This document shows positions 1 to 11,597 of a stretch of 64,000 nt of DNA, piece after piece. The notes below the pieces were generated by a model that worked only from the letters and a program-made list of their open reading frames with translations, searched no databases and was not told where the DNA came from. The DNA is taken from positions 4,278,001 to 4,342,000 of the forward strand of contig AP026543.1 of NCBI GenBank assembly GCA_026075535.2, in the 5' to 3' direction. How positions within the stretch are numbered: the first letter of the stretch is position 1; each line of letters starts with the position of its first letter. This DNA comes from Tricholoma matsutake (taxonomy: Eukaryota > Basidiomycota > Agaricomycetes > Agaricales > Tricholomataceae). Both the position numbers and the translations under genes were made by a program.

Positions 1-661
1 GATCACATGGCAAAGAGTCCCTCTAAGTAGGATGGGAGCGTGGAAGGTAGTCAGCTTGACACCCGTGTGTGTGGCCGAAGTCCCCTGCAGGGAAATAGTT
101 ACTAGAAATGGTCGCAGCTAGGGTACTTCACGGAAAACATGCACGACTGTGCCGCGCAGCAGCTAGATCTTGTTCATGCAGCTACAGCATTAGGATGGAT
201 AAGTATACCTCATGTGGATGTATGTGAATTACGGAATTGACTGCATGTGTGTAATGAGGTGTAAGTACTGTAAGCAATGGCACTGACATATGTCCACAGG
301 GACCTACATGCGCAGACAGAATTGAGATGGCGTACAGTACTGACCATTGCATGTAAGGTAGTAATGTGCATTCGAAAGATGAGTAAGACCAAAGAAACCA
401 ATCTACATACAATCGAGAACTCGATGCATGCATTCGATGTAGATGTACCAGTTCAATAGTTGTGAATAGATCAAGCGAGACGCAGCGACAGCAGATGACA
501 ACAAGAAGCTGCCAAACAAAAAGAATTATATACGCGTGGGGAATCGAGCAAGAAGGCAATGATGAGAAGTTCGGGAACATGAGATATAAAGAAACCGCAA
601 CCACACGATAACCAGAGAGTGAGAAGGAGCAACAAGAAAACTCGTCAAAAATGGTGCATGA
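1..661. other. left-edge intergenic stretch
   Basis: No gene is supported here. The open frames on both strands are short, overlap each other and show no recognisable domain. The stretch lies downstream of the Barentsz-like gene, so its right part is presumably that gene's 3' UTR. Whatever gene lies to the left is outside the window. Confidence 0.5.
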
Positions 662-3154
662 CTAGTAGTAGACGGTGCCCTGGGGAGGGACAGAGTCGGC
701 GGGAGGGTACATCTCATATTGGCCCCCCTGTTGTGACATGTCCATGTAAGAAACATAGCCATATGTTTCGGGATAGTAATACGGCTGCGAGTAGTGGGGG
801 TAGCCCATCGTGGCGGGGTCAGCCATGTGGTGTGGTTGGCTTCCATGTCCTTCATCTCCTGAGACGCTCCCTTCTCCGCCATTGATCAGTGCGTACGATG
901 GCGTCGGGTAGGATGGGAAAAACACGTTTGCCGAACCATCAGCAGAACGCGATGGCTCAAAGATTGCTGCACTGGTACGCAGCGCTGACGATCGGCTGGA
1001 CATGAATTTGCCTTGCGACTTGGGGTCGCCGTTCTCAGAAGGTGCCCTGATCTCGATCCGCGAGGTCTGGCGGGGGAATGAGAATATAGGTGTACCGGTG
1101 GAAGGATCAATGAAGCCATTCACTGGCGGGGTGTGAGGTGATGGCTGGGCGAGGAAATCGGGGGAAACGGCGGAGTGGTGCATATGGCTAGGAACGAAAG
1201 GCACCGCAGGTGGGGTCAAATGAGAATGAATGACGGGACGAGGGTTGTACATCGGAGCAGGAGCTTGTAGGTAGACCGGCCGTCCACTCGCCAGTTCATA
1301 CGTCATACCGTGCTGATTCATAGCAACGCCGGGCGGAAGAGCCGGGGGGTATACGTAGGGTGAGCCATATGCTGGTGATGGTTGAGGATGAGGCGGAGTA
1401 AATTCTGTCTGGATAGTCGGGAGTGAGGGGCGATGTTGTTCTTCCACCGATTCTACCTGCTGCTCCTCTACCGGTACCTCGGTTGATGGATTCTTCAAGA
1501 CAGCCTCCTCAGTCTTGGCCGATCGGGCAGGATCCGAATCTTGAAGCTCAAATGACAGCTGTTCAAGTTGAGACCGTGGCGCCTCAGTGTGAGATTGTGA
1601 TGAATGGCCTTGCTCAGGAAGCACATGGGACTCGCTAGGTTGAGGCACTGATGGCGAAACATCGTCGCCAGTGGAAGTGGATGGTTCAAGGACGGGAAAT
1701 TTAGCAGTGAAACTCTTAGGTGGAGTCGCGCCTTGCGCTGTGACCACCTCAGTTTGTCGTTCCTTCCCAGGACGCTTGGGCAAACGAACAACATATGCTC
1801 TCTCGCCCGCATCAGAGACCGACGTGCTGGATGAATAAGTCTTGGCAAAAGAGGTTGATGGATGGAATCTCGGCGGTGCTTTGATAACAGTGGCCTGGCT
1901 TCCTGGCAACTTCACTCGTAAACCCAATCCATGATTTTGACGCGACTTCAAAGCTGAATCGAAGTAAAGAAACCCTTCGTGTTGCTTAGTCCACATAAGC
2001 TCGGGTTTCATTGCGAACCAAACTCGTCCAGGATTCGAGAATGGAGAGTGCGCATGTGACCTATTTGGGGACGGTGTATAACCACCACGGCCAAAGCTAC
2101 CACGTCCACCACGAAGAGAACCAAAACCTCGAGCGCGGAAACCGTTTGTCCCGCGAACTGGCTGGGACGCTCGTGGTTGTCGCGGTGCCTCTTCAGTCGC
2201 TCGACGGTGGTCCTCTTTCCGTCTCATCTCCTCGAAGCCATCATGAGTCCATGCGCGCTCAATTGGTGGAACACCATTCATGTTGGTAGATAATTGGTCT
2301 TCTACCCCTAGATTGGGTTGAGATGTATGGGGTGCAAAATATCCCCCACGTCCTCCACCCCGCATTACACCCCTCGCGTGACCGCGGCCTTGCCATCTAC
2401 CCCTCCACCAACCACTAAGACTACGCAAGTCTTTATCAAGCAGACGATCGTCATGGCCCCAGAACCCACCGACCGTGGGAACATAGGAGGGATCACTTTC
2501 AAGACGTTGTTGGTAAGCCTGACGTGCTGTTTGACCAGGAGGCCGCTTGACAAACGGTGCACTGGTGGAGGGGCGAGACGTGGAAGCAATAGGGTCGGCT
2601 TCTTGAACTTGATCATCTACTGGCAAAGGCGGGGGTGGGAGTGATTCTGGGGCAGATTGTGTGGCTCTGACTGGTTTTTTCGGTTTACGCGAACGAGATA
2701 CATTCTGTAAGCCGACTTGCCCATTGAAATCCGCAAACTCGATCACAGGAAGCTCCGCTGGTCCATTGATAGTTTCGTCAGCGACCATCTCTGACCATTC
2801 TCCAGTAGGATGAAAGAACGGTACTGCCTCAGGGCCCAGGTGTGCCACTGAGTCTTTGTCCAGTACACCACGGTCTCCTGGGCTCTGACTTGTGCTGGGT
2901 GTGAAATGGTCATGAGGCACAACGTCCTCTGAGGCAGGTTCGGTGTCTGAGTCAGAGTCAGAATCGAGGGACGACCGCTCATCTTCCGACTCTGAGTCTG
3001 TCCCCACTTCTCTCTCTATCACATCGTCACTTCCGATGGCGTCCTGCACCCTGCCTCTTCGCCTAACAACTCTCGTCTTCTTCATCTGCCCCTGACTGCG
3101 TGGCTTATGGTTGAATATGCGAGGGGGAGAAGATGAGCTAACGGTCGCAGGCAT
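662..3154 (-). CDS. Barentsz/CASC3-like (Btz domain) exon-junction protein
   Basis: A single uninterrupted frame of 830 codons, mostly low-complexity and disordered. The N-terminus is acidic and serine-rich (about residues 45-75). Around residues 215-250 it has a Btz-type core: a YVPTVGGFWGHDDR stretch followed by RSLSGWWRGRWQGRG. In CASC3/MLN51 and Barentsz the equivalent P-Y-x-P...HDDR segment binds eIF4AIII in the exon junction complex, which links splicing to mRNA localisation, translation and nonsense-mediated decay. RG- and GRG-rich tracts follow (residues ~250-380), consistent with RNA binding, and the C-terminal third is rich in proline, tyrosine and glutamine. The start is the first ATG of the frame; the upstream region runs toward the divergent epoxide hydrolase. 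The family call rests on the short Btz motif, so membership is likely while detailed function is inferred. Confidence 0.75.
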   Translation of the reverse strand: MPATVSSSSPPRIFNHKPRSQGQMKKTRVVRRRGRVQDAIGSDDVIEREVGTDSESEDERSSLDSDSDSDTEPASEDVVPHDHFTPSTSQSPGDRGVLDKDSVAHLGPEAVPFFHPTGEWSEMVADETINGPAELPVIEFADFNGQVGLQNVSRSRKPKKPVRATQSAPESLPPPPLPVDDQVQEADPIASTSRPSTSAPFVKRPPGQTARQAYQQRLESDPSYVPTVGGFWGHDDRLLDKDLRSLSGWWRGRWQGRGHARGVMRGGGRGGYFAPHTSQPNLGVEDQLSTNMNGVPPIERAWTHDGFEEMRRKEDHRRATEEAPRQPRASQPVRGTNGFRARGFGSLRGGRGSFGRGGYTPSPNRSHAHSPFSNPGRVWFAMKPELMWTKQHEGFLYFDSALKSRQNHGLGLRVKLPGSQATVIKAPPRFHPSTSFAKTYSSSTSVSDAGERAYVVRLPKRPGKERQTEVVTAQGATPPKSFTAKFPVLEPSTSTGDDVSPSVPQPSESHVLPEQGHSSQSHTEAPRSQLEQLSFELQDSDPARSAKTEEAVLKNPSTEVPVEEQQVESVEEQHRPSLPTIQTEFTPPHPQPSPAYGSPYVYPPALPPGVAMNQHGMTYELASGRPVYLQAPAPMYNPRPVIHSHLTPPAVPFVPSHMHHSAVSPDFLAQPSPHTPPVNGFIDPSTGTPIFSFPRQTSRIEIRAPSENGDPKSQGKFMSSRSSALRTSAAIFEPSRSADGSANVFFPSYPTPSYALINGGEGSVSGDEGHGSQPHHMADPATMGYPHYSQPYYYPETYGYVSYMDMSQQGGQYEMYPPADSVPPQGTVYY

Positions 3155-3491
3155 ATCGACGACTAGAATGAATCAGGATAGGGAACATGTTAAAAAGTTA
3201 AGGAGCAGACCTTACTTTATGACCGTTGAAAGTAGTTTGGCAAAGGCTGAGAAGTGATGTAAAAGCGATAAAAATGGCACAAAAAAGGGGTGAATGTTGT
3301 AGGTAAGTAGTAAGGATGGCAAAGGAGAGATATTTGTAGGTCGATGGGTGCTTTGTGGAGGTAGTGGCTATCTGCAGTGCACTGGTGACCAAGTCATTAG
3401 AAACAAAGCTTTCCCGTCAGTTACCGAACTTTTCAGAGCTCCGCTTCATTTACTTCCATCGTGTTCAAGTCGTGTTCACCCCTTTATTGCA
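3155..3491. promoter_or_regulatory. shared divergent promoter, Barentsz-like / epoxide hydrolase
   Basis: These 337 bp separate the start codons of two genes pointing away from each other, so both 5' UTRs and both promoters must lie here. I see no clear TATA box or CACGTG box. Confidence 0.5.
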
Positions 3492-4852
3492 ATGGATCCC
3501 CAAAATCCTAACTCTTTCCATCATAAGACGGAAAGACTGTCTACGGGACGTGTATATCACTTTGTAAATGATCACCCTTGAATAACTCCTGAACCGATTG
3601 ATCGTCCGACGTAGGTGGACCAAGTCCCTGAAAATTTCGTCGCACAACACACAACTACTCTGCTCTGTCTCCATGGATTTCCAGACCTCTGGTACTTTAA
3701 AATATAGCTATTCTCACTTATACACAGATCCATGTCTTGCAGGTATGGCTGGCGTTACCAGATTGGTCCATGGGTTCGTCAAGGCTTTCGGGTTGTGGTT
3801 CCTGATATGTTAGGCTATGGGGGTACCGACAAGCCCGCGGACTCGTCTGAGTACTCGACTAGGAGGCTATGTGCAGACATGGCGGCGCTTCTAGACCTCT
3901 TGGCCATTCACAAAGCAGTCAGTAACGATTGTCATTTTGAAACCTCTAGTGAGCTGATTGTTTCGTTTCCAGGTACTTATAGGACACGATTGGGGCTCCT
4001 TTGTTGGAGGTCGCTTTGCTTTGTGGCATCCAGATAGGCTCTCTGCCTTGATAATGTACGCTACCTCGAGATGTCTATTGTCAAATCTTTCTTGTAATCA
4101 AATTGGCTAGGATGAGTGTTCCGTATACGCCTCCGCCACTCTTCTATGTACCGCCTGAGGAAATAGCCAAACAAGTTCCAGAGTTCGGATATCAGGTCTA
4201 TTTCGCAACTCAGGAATCGACCTTGGAGATTGAACACCAAGTCAGACTATTTCAAAATTTGAGCCCAAATTTTTTTTAGCTGAGCTAATCCCAGCTCCAT
4301 AAATTCCTTTCTATGGTTTTCAGGCCTCCAGGCGCGTTCAGCGACTTCACGGCTCTCGGGTCGGTTAAGAAGTTGCTTGGATCGTCTCAAGTCACTAGAC
4401 ATCCTTCCGTTTTAACCGACGCAGTGAATTGATTTTGAGACCTGATAACTTAAGTTTCATTAATATTTGCGTTCGCAGGAATTCCAGTATTACCACACCC
4501 AGCTTAGCAAAGGGATGAATGGCCCACTGAATTACTATCGCACAGGCAAGTTTAGATATGATGAAGAACATGGTAACATCAGTATCTTCCAATCCTCTAG
4601 CAGTAGATTGAATAGTTCATTTTAGTTGCCCGGCTCCCGTCCAATCTTCGTTCCAGTCTACCTGTTTTGGCCATATGGGGAACAAGTGACTGTACAGCTG
4701 TATTCAAGAAGGCACGAAAGTTTATCAGAGATCTGCAGGAAGTTGCGCTTGAAGATAAAGGTCACTGGGTTCTGGTTGAAGCCCAAGATGAAGTGACAGA
4801 AAAGGTATCGAGCTGGCTTCTGGGACTCTCTTTGGTCCACGGGAAGCTGTAA
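3492..4852 (+). CDS. epoxide hydrolase (alpha/beta-hydrolase fold), multi-exon
   Basis: A soluble epoxide hydrolase, which opens epoxides to diols; the natural substrate is unknown. Short exons join cleanly: 3492-3563, 3615-3691, 3743-3917, 3973-about 4053, and further exons to the stop at 4852. The spliced product shows the oxyanion motif HGFP, then DLWYGWRYQI, the nucleophile motif GHDWGS (Asp), a lid segment with YTPPP and FGYQVYF, the acid region AIWGTSD, and the catalytic His in DKGHWV. All expected catalytic elements are therefore present and in order. The join across the intron near 4230-4325 is the least certain, because the flanking residues are not conserved enough to fix the splice sites. 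Separate short open frames make this look like a pseudogene, but each break coincides with a 50-60 nt GT-AG intron, so I treat it as intact. Confidence 0.85.
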
Positions 4853-4977
4853 ATGTCATATACATGTACCTCGCCAGCTTTACCTAGTAGCGTGTTTATG
4901 TTTATATCTGTTAGGTCCAAGAGTTATTGAGTTCGAGTCCTAAGTAATCAAGTTCAAAAACTTTTGAACATAATCCC

Positions 4978-6424
4978 ATGTCAAGTACTGCAGCAAATGC
5001 GAAAGATGATTCGGACGAGATTCCTCCTCCACAGGCACCCCCTTCTCCCCCTCCTTACACCACATTTGCCGCCAGAGGAGTCCATGTAGGCGACCTTAGA
5101 GAGAAACCGTTCATTACCCATGATGATGTCAATCCGCTAGCCACCGACGTTCTCTGCTTTCAAACCGCGAGATTACCGGATGCCCAGTCCACAGGCAATG
5201 ACACACGTCGCCTGGAGTTGCGATGGAAAGAAACTTGCTGCTGTTGGGATAGATAAGGTTACCAGGGTTTGGTCTCCAGAGAAGAGTGTATGTCACGATT
5301 TTGATTCAGGTCGTCGAGATATCCTTAATATCTCTCAGATGGAGCCTAGAGCTGCATCGATGTTCTCTGGTGGCCACTCGGATGATGTCGATTATATTTC
5401 GTGGAATCCGACACACCCAGAACTATTTTGTACATCGAGTCAAAAGGATCGGAGAATTGTATTTTGGGATGCGAGGCGTACGCACCGATATGCTCGATCT
5501 CGTGTATCGCGTGATTGACCTTTCCATTACCCCAGAAAGCCGATATCTCCAACAATGTTCGCTAAAAGTGTCGCCCGTCCAAACGAGTTATTCTCCAGAT
5601 GGTCGCGCCCTCTTGTACGCGTCTGCAGGACACCAGCTCTTTTTCATGACCTTAGGTAAGGAAGGTGATGAAACAAAAGAGCAATGGCACCTCTCAGAAA
5701 AGGACGCAGTTCGTGTGAGTATGTTTCCTTTATTTTTCTAGTTTTGAGCCAACCGTTCGGTACTTCGTAGTTGACGGGATCGACCGCGATGTTCAACCAT
5801 GTTGGCGACGGTGTCATTCTAACCCATCATTCGGAACACACTCTTCGTATCATGGACTACCCCAGTCTCACGGTTCGGGAGAGCCCCGCCGCTCACGTTG
5901 GAGGCTGCGTTGCGGTTGCTTTAGATCCTCGGGGACGGTGAGCTAGGACCGAATTACCTTCTCAATTGGCACATACTTTCGCAGATATCTTGCATCTGGA
6001 GGATACGATTCGATCGTCAATATGTTTGATTTATCTGAATGGATTTGTGCAAGGACAATAACTGTGTGCGAGTAAGTTGTGGGCCGACTGTCTTCGTTGT
6101 GCTGCTGACTCTTATCATTCATCAGGCATAGTATCAATGCACTCAGTTTCTCTCACGATGGCGAATACTTGGCGATTGCGAACGCTGGAATGTACATTGA
6201 TATTGTACGTGCATCATGACACACTCCGTCTCCTTGAACTGACATACCTTCAGTGCGCGACTGAAACGGGTGTGCCCCTACACCGTGTCCCTGCCCTTGC
6301 TCCTTCGCCCACCGTCAGTTGGCATCCTTCCAAGTATGTTATTGCATACTGTGGCCAGACCAAAAGTCGTGAGGGTGGTCCTCCACCCGTCGCGGTCATC
6401 AGTATGTTCGGATTGCTTGAATGA
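4978..6424 (+). CDS. TEX1: THO complex subunit 3 (TEX1/THOC3), WD40 protein
   Basis: A WD40 propeller subunit of the THO/TREX complex, which couples transcription to mRNA packaging and nuclear export. After a proline-rich N-terminus, the spliced product shows successive WD repeats: HVAWSCDGKKLAAVGIDK, VDYISWNPTHPELF, SYSPDGRALLYAS, VALDPRGRYLASGGYDS, then the family hallmark DLSEWICARTITVCEHS and ALAPSPTVSWHPSKYVIAYC near the C-terminus. The last two strings are close to the THOC3 consensus and separate this protein from generic WD40 proteins. There are at least seven exons with introns of about 46-57 nt. The first splice (donor near 5147) uses a weak GTTCTC donor and could be placed differently. 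The stop lies about 500 bp from the 3' end of the convergent membrane-protein gene. Confidence 0.9.
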
Positions 6425-6920
6425 TTGTGCATGAACATTATTGCCATAACTGTATTCTTTACGTTAAATTCACATTGCTTTCATGATTCGGTACAAACAT
6501 TGAGCAGAACGCGTACAAGATCAGGGCGGCGCACCATGCATAATTATTGAAGACGGGGAATCTTAACAAATGTGGTGTGCTTTTTAGGTACGTAGACAAG
6601 GATAGAGCATAAAGGCCAAATCATACGTTTTGAAGGAGATATCTGCATATGGGGTTCATTAAGGGCGTAAGCAAGAAAGCAAAAGGGAAAACGCGAGTAT
6701 AGAAAACATCAAATGCAACATGAGATGGAGAAGCGTATGACAGCAAGGTGGAGAGCAGAAAGCACGGAACAATGAATACTTGGAACATGTCGGTGAATGT
6801 AATATAATAATAAATCATCGTCTGTGACAGAAAGCGTTTCTTTACAGGGTGATCAATGAATACAAGAACATTAGCAAGATAAAAATACAATGCCGTTTAA
6901 AAGTTCAAAATTGCACCGAA
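6425..6920. other. convergent intergenic region
   Basis: These 496 bp lie between two genes whose 3' ends face each other. The stretch is AT-rich with no supported gene, and presumably holds both 3' UTRs and termination signals. Confidence 0.5.
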
Positions 6921-9900
6921 TTAATCACGAAAACTGTAGGCGAACCCGGTATGGTCAGTCATCGAAGGCGGCCTTACACGTCCGGCAGAACTTCCGCTTT
7001 TCGCATGATGCCTCCCATTTTGCTGGTATCTGACCTCGCAAGCATCAGCGGATTCAATTTTTTTGTTCTTGCTAGTGGAAGTAGAACCTGGACTAGTATT
7101 TTCGTCCTGTACAGGCGCAGCTGTTTTCGACTTCTGCTTCTTCCCGAGAGTCAAATGACGCGTGACACCGACAATAGGACCAGCAATATCAAGGTTCATA
7201 TTGTGATCCTGCAGAAGTGAGAGCGGACGAAGACCTCTCCACTGGGGGAACCTGGTTTTGTGCTTGGATTTAGGTTGGAAATTTTGCACTGGAGCTTGCT
7301 GGTCTTGGGTATAAGTGACCGCCCGGGAGGACCATCGCGCCAAAGAAGAAACTGCAGATGGGGGTGTTGGTTCAGAAGTAGGCGGATCATCAGAAGGACT
7401 CGTAGGTGAGTCGTGATTATCAGATTTGATATATACAACATTAGAGCGACCGTTTTCCTGGGGCAAGGGTGGCGGGGCGGCTTGCGTTAACGATTTGAAA
7501 AGAGTGTGGTGTGGTGTGCTTTCGGCTTGAGGGCCAGAAAACAAACCAGCCTCGAAATCCTCGAATAGAGTCACGGCAGAGGCAGCTGAGTAGGAAGAAC
7601 CATGATGGACATCATAGATGATCGCGCAGTGAGGAACTTCTACACGCAGACCGAACGATCGCGTAGACATCGAGCGTCCCAGTCCGGTAGCCTGGCCTTT
7701 TGGAACCAAGGAGCCATCTTTCTCCTGTACAGTACGAAGATTCGGGATTGTGTTGGGGATGGATTCGGCCCCGAAAACAGTATTCCTCCTGCCAATTTCT
7801 ACGTTACTGGGAACTGAGATATACTGGCCGACCTTATGCTCCACTTCACCTCTGATTTCTGCCCCCCATATAGCCAGGGAATGAACACCATCCTTTCGCA
7901 ATCCAAGACTAAAAAAGGAGGGAAATTTTATTAGAGATTAAGAGTTTCTAATTTGAGGGCCTGGACAACATACCTCGGTAAACTGAAGTGATTCCTCTTA
8001 TGGCCTGATGTCTTCCTTTCTCTTGGTTCGCGGGGACGCTTCCTGGCAGGAGTAGAATGTACCTCGGGAGACGAAAAATCTTCATGGAACTCATTCAGCT
8101 TTTTCGCAAGTCTCTTGCCCTTGCTCTTGCTGAAGGTGCCAGGCGGACTCCAGCGACCGTCCTTGATCCTCATACGATCAACGTTTAGTCCAGGAACAAG
8201 AAGCGGCAGCACGCCAGCTGTCAAAGCATGAATCTCGTTCATGTCATCAACGCGACCGAAGGAGAAACCCGACGAGAATGACTTTTTGTGGGCAAGGGAA
8301 GCCAATCGGGCTGCCCTAACACTGGGTGGAGTAGGTGGGAGAGAGAAGGAAGGAGGCAGGATTGAGCTGCTCGTAGTCGGTGTAGTCGTATTTGGAACCC
8401 TTGGAAATGAGACTGAGCGTGTGCGGAGATGTGTCAAGTTTCGCGCAGCAAGAATGGGTGCTGCACCAGTGGTAGTGCCAACAGCATCAACAGGCGTGCG
8501 GTTCTCAACTAAAGGACCAGGAATGACCATGGTTTGAGCGAGAGAGGAGTAATGCTTTTGTGCAATCATAATCCTGCTGGCGTACGCCAAACTTTCGTCT
8601 CCGCCATAGATACGTGCTGAGCTAGCATTGGAATCTCTAAGCCGGCCAAATTGGGCACTTATCATATCAGAGCTTGGTGTGTTGTGCACGGTGACAGCCA
8701 AAGATGAATCCTCAGTCTGGGTGGGCAGAGGAGTGAATGTTCCATCCTCAACCTCAGGTGGAAGAACAGACAGCTTTGGCATTGGTGACAACATTTGCAT
8801 TGCACGACCCATTTTGCTCTTACCGTCAACGGCATCACCGTTAGAGAGCCAAACATCACCACTGCGACGGCTTTCGATAACAGTGACGCTGGGACTCGTG
8901 CTGCGCTTGTACTCGTGAGACCATGTACAGGGAGGATCACTAAGGCCATGTGTAGTGCCACGATTGAGATTAGAAGCACAGTCATGGCGGTCGTCGAAAA
9001 GACCAGAGGGAATGGGCAGGGGATTGAACAATACATTCAGTACCAACAATGGGGAAGACAGAGTGACCGATAAGATGAGGAGAACGGAGGCAATCGCAGG
9101 AACTGAGGCATTCTGTGAAGACAGGATCAGGTAAGGAAGAGAAAGTCCCTAATTCTGAAATTAGCCATAAATTGGAATTTTGGGTGGAATTGAAGCATAC
9201 CAGAGGAACCCAAATTGTCATCAACCAAGTAAACAAGCGGGATGTGGAGATATCGATCTGTGTCCCAGAAGGAGCCGCCAATGCGGCGAGACCTTTCTCT
9301 GCTTCAAGACTACCAGGAGCGTATCCATATCCACCCAAAACCTGCGCATTTGCTAATGCAGGTGTCGCGGGGCGATTCAACGCAGCGTGCAGGTCATGAC
9401 TGCAAGTAATTCTGAGGCTGCCTTCAGGATGGGTTGGGTAGCTCCAAGCGGTAAGCGTTGGGTGGGACCCACTCGTGGACGTCAACCAAGAATTCTGGGA
9501 TCCCAAGCATTCGCGAGGATGGCTTGGAACTGGAGTAGGGACGTCGCGCCTAAAGGGATCGGGGTCATTGAGGGTTTCGGAGGTAGGGGACAAGGGATAA
9601 GGAGATGGGAGAGGTGGGACGGGGGATACATTATCATCATGAGCAGGAGAGCTGAACCAGAAAGAAGACTTGATGGGAATGGAAGGATGCAAGCCTGTCT
9701 GAGGACAACCAGAACCATGACCATGTTGAGGAGAGGCCATAGTCGTGTGGTGCGTTGAAAACGACCACGCGGATATGGAGTTGCGACGAGAGCTTGCATT
9801 AGAAGTTATCCACGAAGCACCATCACGAATTACGTCTATCTCCTCGGTTGCAAGAGAGGGCCTGGGCTCCTCTTGTATCATCCTGACAGGGGGCCAGGGT

Positions 9901-10566
9901 TCTGTATCATCGTTGAGAGCTGCGAGGTTACGCTTGATAGCAATGAGAGTGCCGATGAGGCAGCCGAACGCGACAGTGTTGAGGACAGCAATCGTGGAGG
10001 AGTAGCCAACAAGCGCAGGGAAGAGGCTCTTGATTCCAGCACCAGAGATGACCCCAACTAGAACGGTGGAAGTAACAGCCAGCAGCAGGGTTGGTGCCCA
10101 CAGCATCCACTGTCTCCTACCAAACGATGCAGGTCGACCCATGCGAACGTTCATCAAGGTGACAGCCGTGATGATAAGGAGACAAGTCTGCCTGATAGTC
10201 ATCAAAAACCAGACCCGCACGGAGGATGCAGAGTCATCTGCATTACTGAAACCGGTAGGGCCACCAAATACCTCATTGACTGTTTGCCAAATGAAAATAG
10301 CAACGGCCAAGAGGTCCAGGCTCGCCAGCCAAATGTGACTTTTGTCCGAGCACGACAGGAATCGAAAGTTGGGCAACCCGAACTCAGCCTGCACAGGATA
10401 AGAAATCAGTTGCATGATGAGTGAAAACATGCTGTATACGAACAGGGGCAACCCGTCTACTCAAAGGATGAGGAGGTAAAATAGGAATTACAATACGGAG
10501 TATAACTGAAGCTGAAGATACAAAGGAAACGGTAGCAAGAGCAAGGGTAGGTATGAGAGGGATCAT
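6921..10566 (-). CDS. unrecognised membrane protein, about seven predicted TM helices, long loop and tail
   Basis: I do not recognise the family. Three exons' worth of long frames join through GT-AG introns (around 10384-10440, 9125-9200 and 7902-7975). I predict helices at IPLIPTLALATVSFVSS, HIWLASLDLLAVAIFIW, FLMTIRQTCLLIITAVTL, WMLWAPTLLLAVTSTVLVG, AVLNTVAFGCLIGTLIAI, then after a polar loop of roughly 180 residues LFTWLMTIWVPL and AIASVLLILSVTLSSPLLVL. A tail of about 650 residues follows; it is rich in Ser, Pro and Thr and carries basic clusters such as KSKGKRLAKKLNE and KRPREPRERK. Five helices, a long loop, two helices and a long tail resemble a GPCR layout, but I see no receptor signature. 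I chose the ATG at 10566, directly before the first helix. An in-frame ATG at 10737 would add 57 residues and place a CACGTG box inside the coding region. The exact donor of the first intron is ambiguous. Confidence 0.7.
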
Positions 10567-10996
10567 GATGATCAGTTGGAGTTCGGTGAATCTTGAATGA
10601 GCGTAGAGAGCGTGAATGCGTAAAGTCTTCGTTGACGTTGAACAAAACTTGGTCGACCCACAACGCGTGCTCATGACAATCACGTGGTTACACGCGTTAG
10701 GTGGCGTGCCACCTGCAAATATTATAGCTGGTTCCATTCGCGGACTGTACGACGATAGATCTACTCGTGTCTGTGTAGCGTTGAATTCTTTTTGTTCACC
10801 TCTCGATCAACGACCTTGTTCCATTTGTCGACATGCAAGCACAACGTGTTCGAGACTATGCTACATTTTGTTCCCAGTCGTGTTTGTATGTAATCCATCA
10901 GCCTATCTTCGATCCATTGTTAATTTCTGTACGGGACGTCCGTTTAATGATGGGGAGCAGCTTCGTGGTCGTAGAGCGGACCCATTTGTGGCTAGA
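10567..10996. other. intergenic: 5' region of the membrane protein and 3' region of NDUFB9
   Basis: No gene is supported. A CACGTG box at 10681-10686 lies 115 bp upstream of the chosen start of the membrane-protein gene. The rest should contain that gene's 5' UTR and the 3' UTR of the co-directional NDUFB9 gene. Confidence 0.45.
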
Positions 10997-11486
10997 TCAT
11001 ATACATTGTTTTAGCAGACGGAAGGATGAGGCAGGGCATGAACGTACAGCAGTATTGCGTTCCCTACAAGGCAGTTAGTCATTAGCTCTTTAAAGATTAT
11101 ATATATATCAATCACCATTTGGTGCCCCCAGGAAATAGAGGTGCTGTCGAAAGATGGTCTCAGTGTCAGCTAAGACTTATTGGACAGACCAACAAATGTA
11201 GGGATCGGGATGTTTCTTGCTAGCCAGCTCTGCCTCTGCCCTTTCCAAAATAACAGCCAGTTCTCGTGGGTCGTGCACATTGCTATATGAGCGGAGGATC
11301 AGTCGCAAGTTTAGCAATACAGCTTTCTAATACGCACCGATTTCGTTCAAACTCTGCCCTTATCTGCAAAGCTTGTGCCCTCCAGAGGTCTCTTCTGATA
11401 GTCCAATCGAGTGAGTTCTGGAGAAAGCGCTTGTATAACGATTTCACATATAGTCTATGTGCCGAAGAGAAGGTCGAAGTGGACAT
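10997..11486 (-). CDS. NDUFB9: mitochondrial complex I subunit NDUFB9 (B22, LYR family)
   Basis: An accessory subunit of NADH:ubiquinone oxidoreductase in the inner mitochondrial membrane; LYR proteins bind the mitochondrial acyl carrier protein. Four exons: 11486-11338, 11282-11194, 11143-11116 (only 28 nt) and 11063-10997. The product is about 110 residues. It shows the LYR-type start HRLYVKSLYKRFL, then SLDWTIRRDLWRAQALQIR and AEFERNR, and after the first splice HPDPYI, then PLFPGGTKWERN, the conserved C-terminal signature of this subunit. Correct reading of that signature across two introns fixes the splice sites. The C-terminal tail after WERN is short and unconserved. The start codon is 111 bp from that of the divergent RRN3 gene. 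Confidence 0.88.
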
Positions 11487-11597
11487 GGTAGGCTAAGGAA
11501 AGAATCGCCCAATTTTCATCGGATTCTGACTCATGACATAAGCTCATCAAAAATTTTGTGGCCACGACAAACGTTTTGTATCCAAAAGTCACGATAA
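11487..11597. promoter_or_regulatory. divergent promoter NDUFB9 / RRN3
   Basis: Only 111 bp separate the two start codons, so the upstream regions of a respiratory-chain gene and of the rRNA transcription factor RRN3 overlap. I see no strong known box. Confidence 0.5.

Noticed and set aside
1423..2644. Plus-strand frames across 1.4-2.6 kb
   Set aside because: Antisense shadows of the single long Barentsz-like frame.
3348..4592. Broken short frames suggesting an epoxide hydrolase pseudogene
   Set aside because: Each break coincides with a small GT-AG intron, and the spliced product keeps the whole catalytic triad.
10567..10737. Upstream in-frame ATG (10737) of the membrane-protein gene
   Set aside because: It adds 57 residues with no helix or conserved look and would put the promoter-like CACGTG box inside the gene. 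It remains possible without 5' data.
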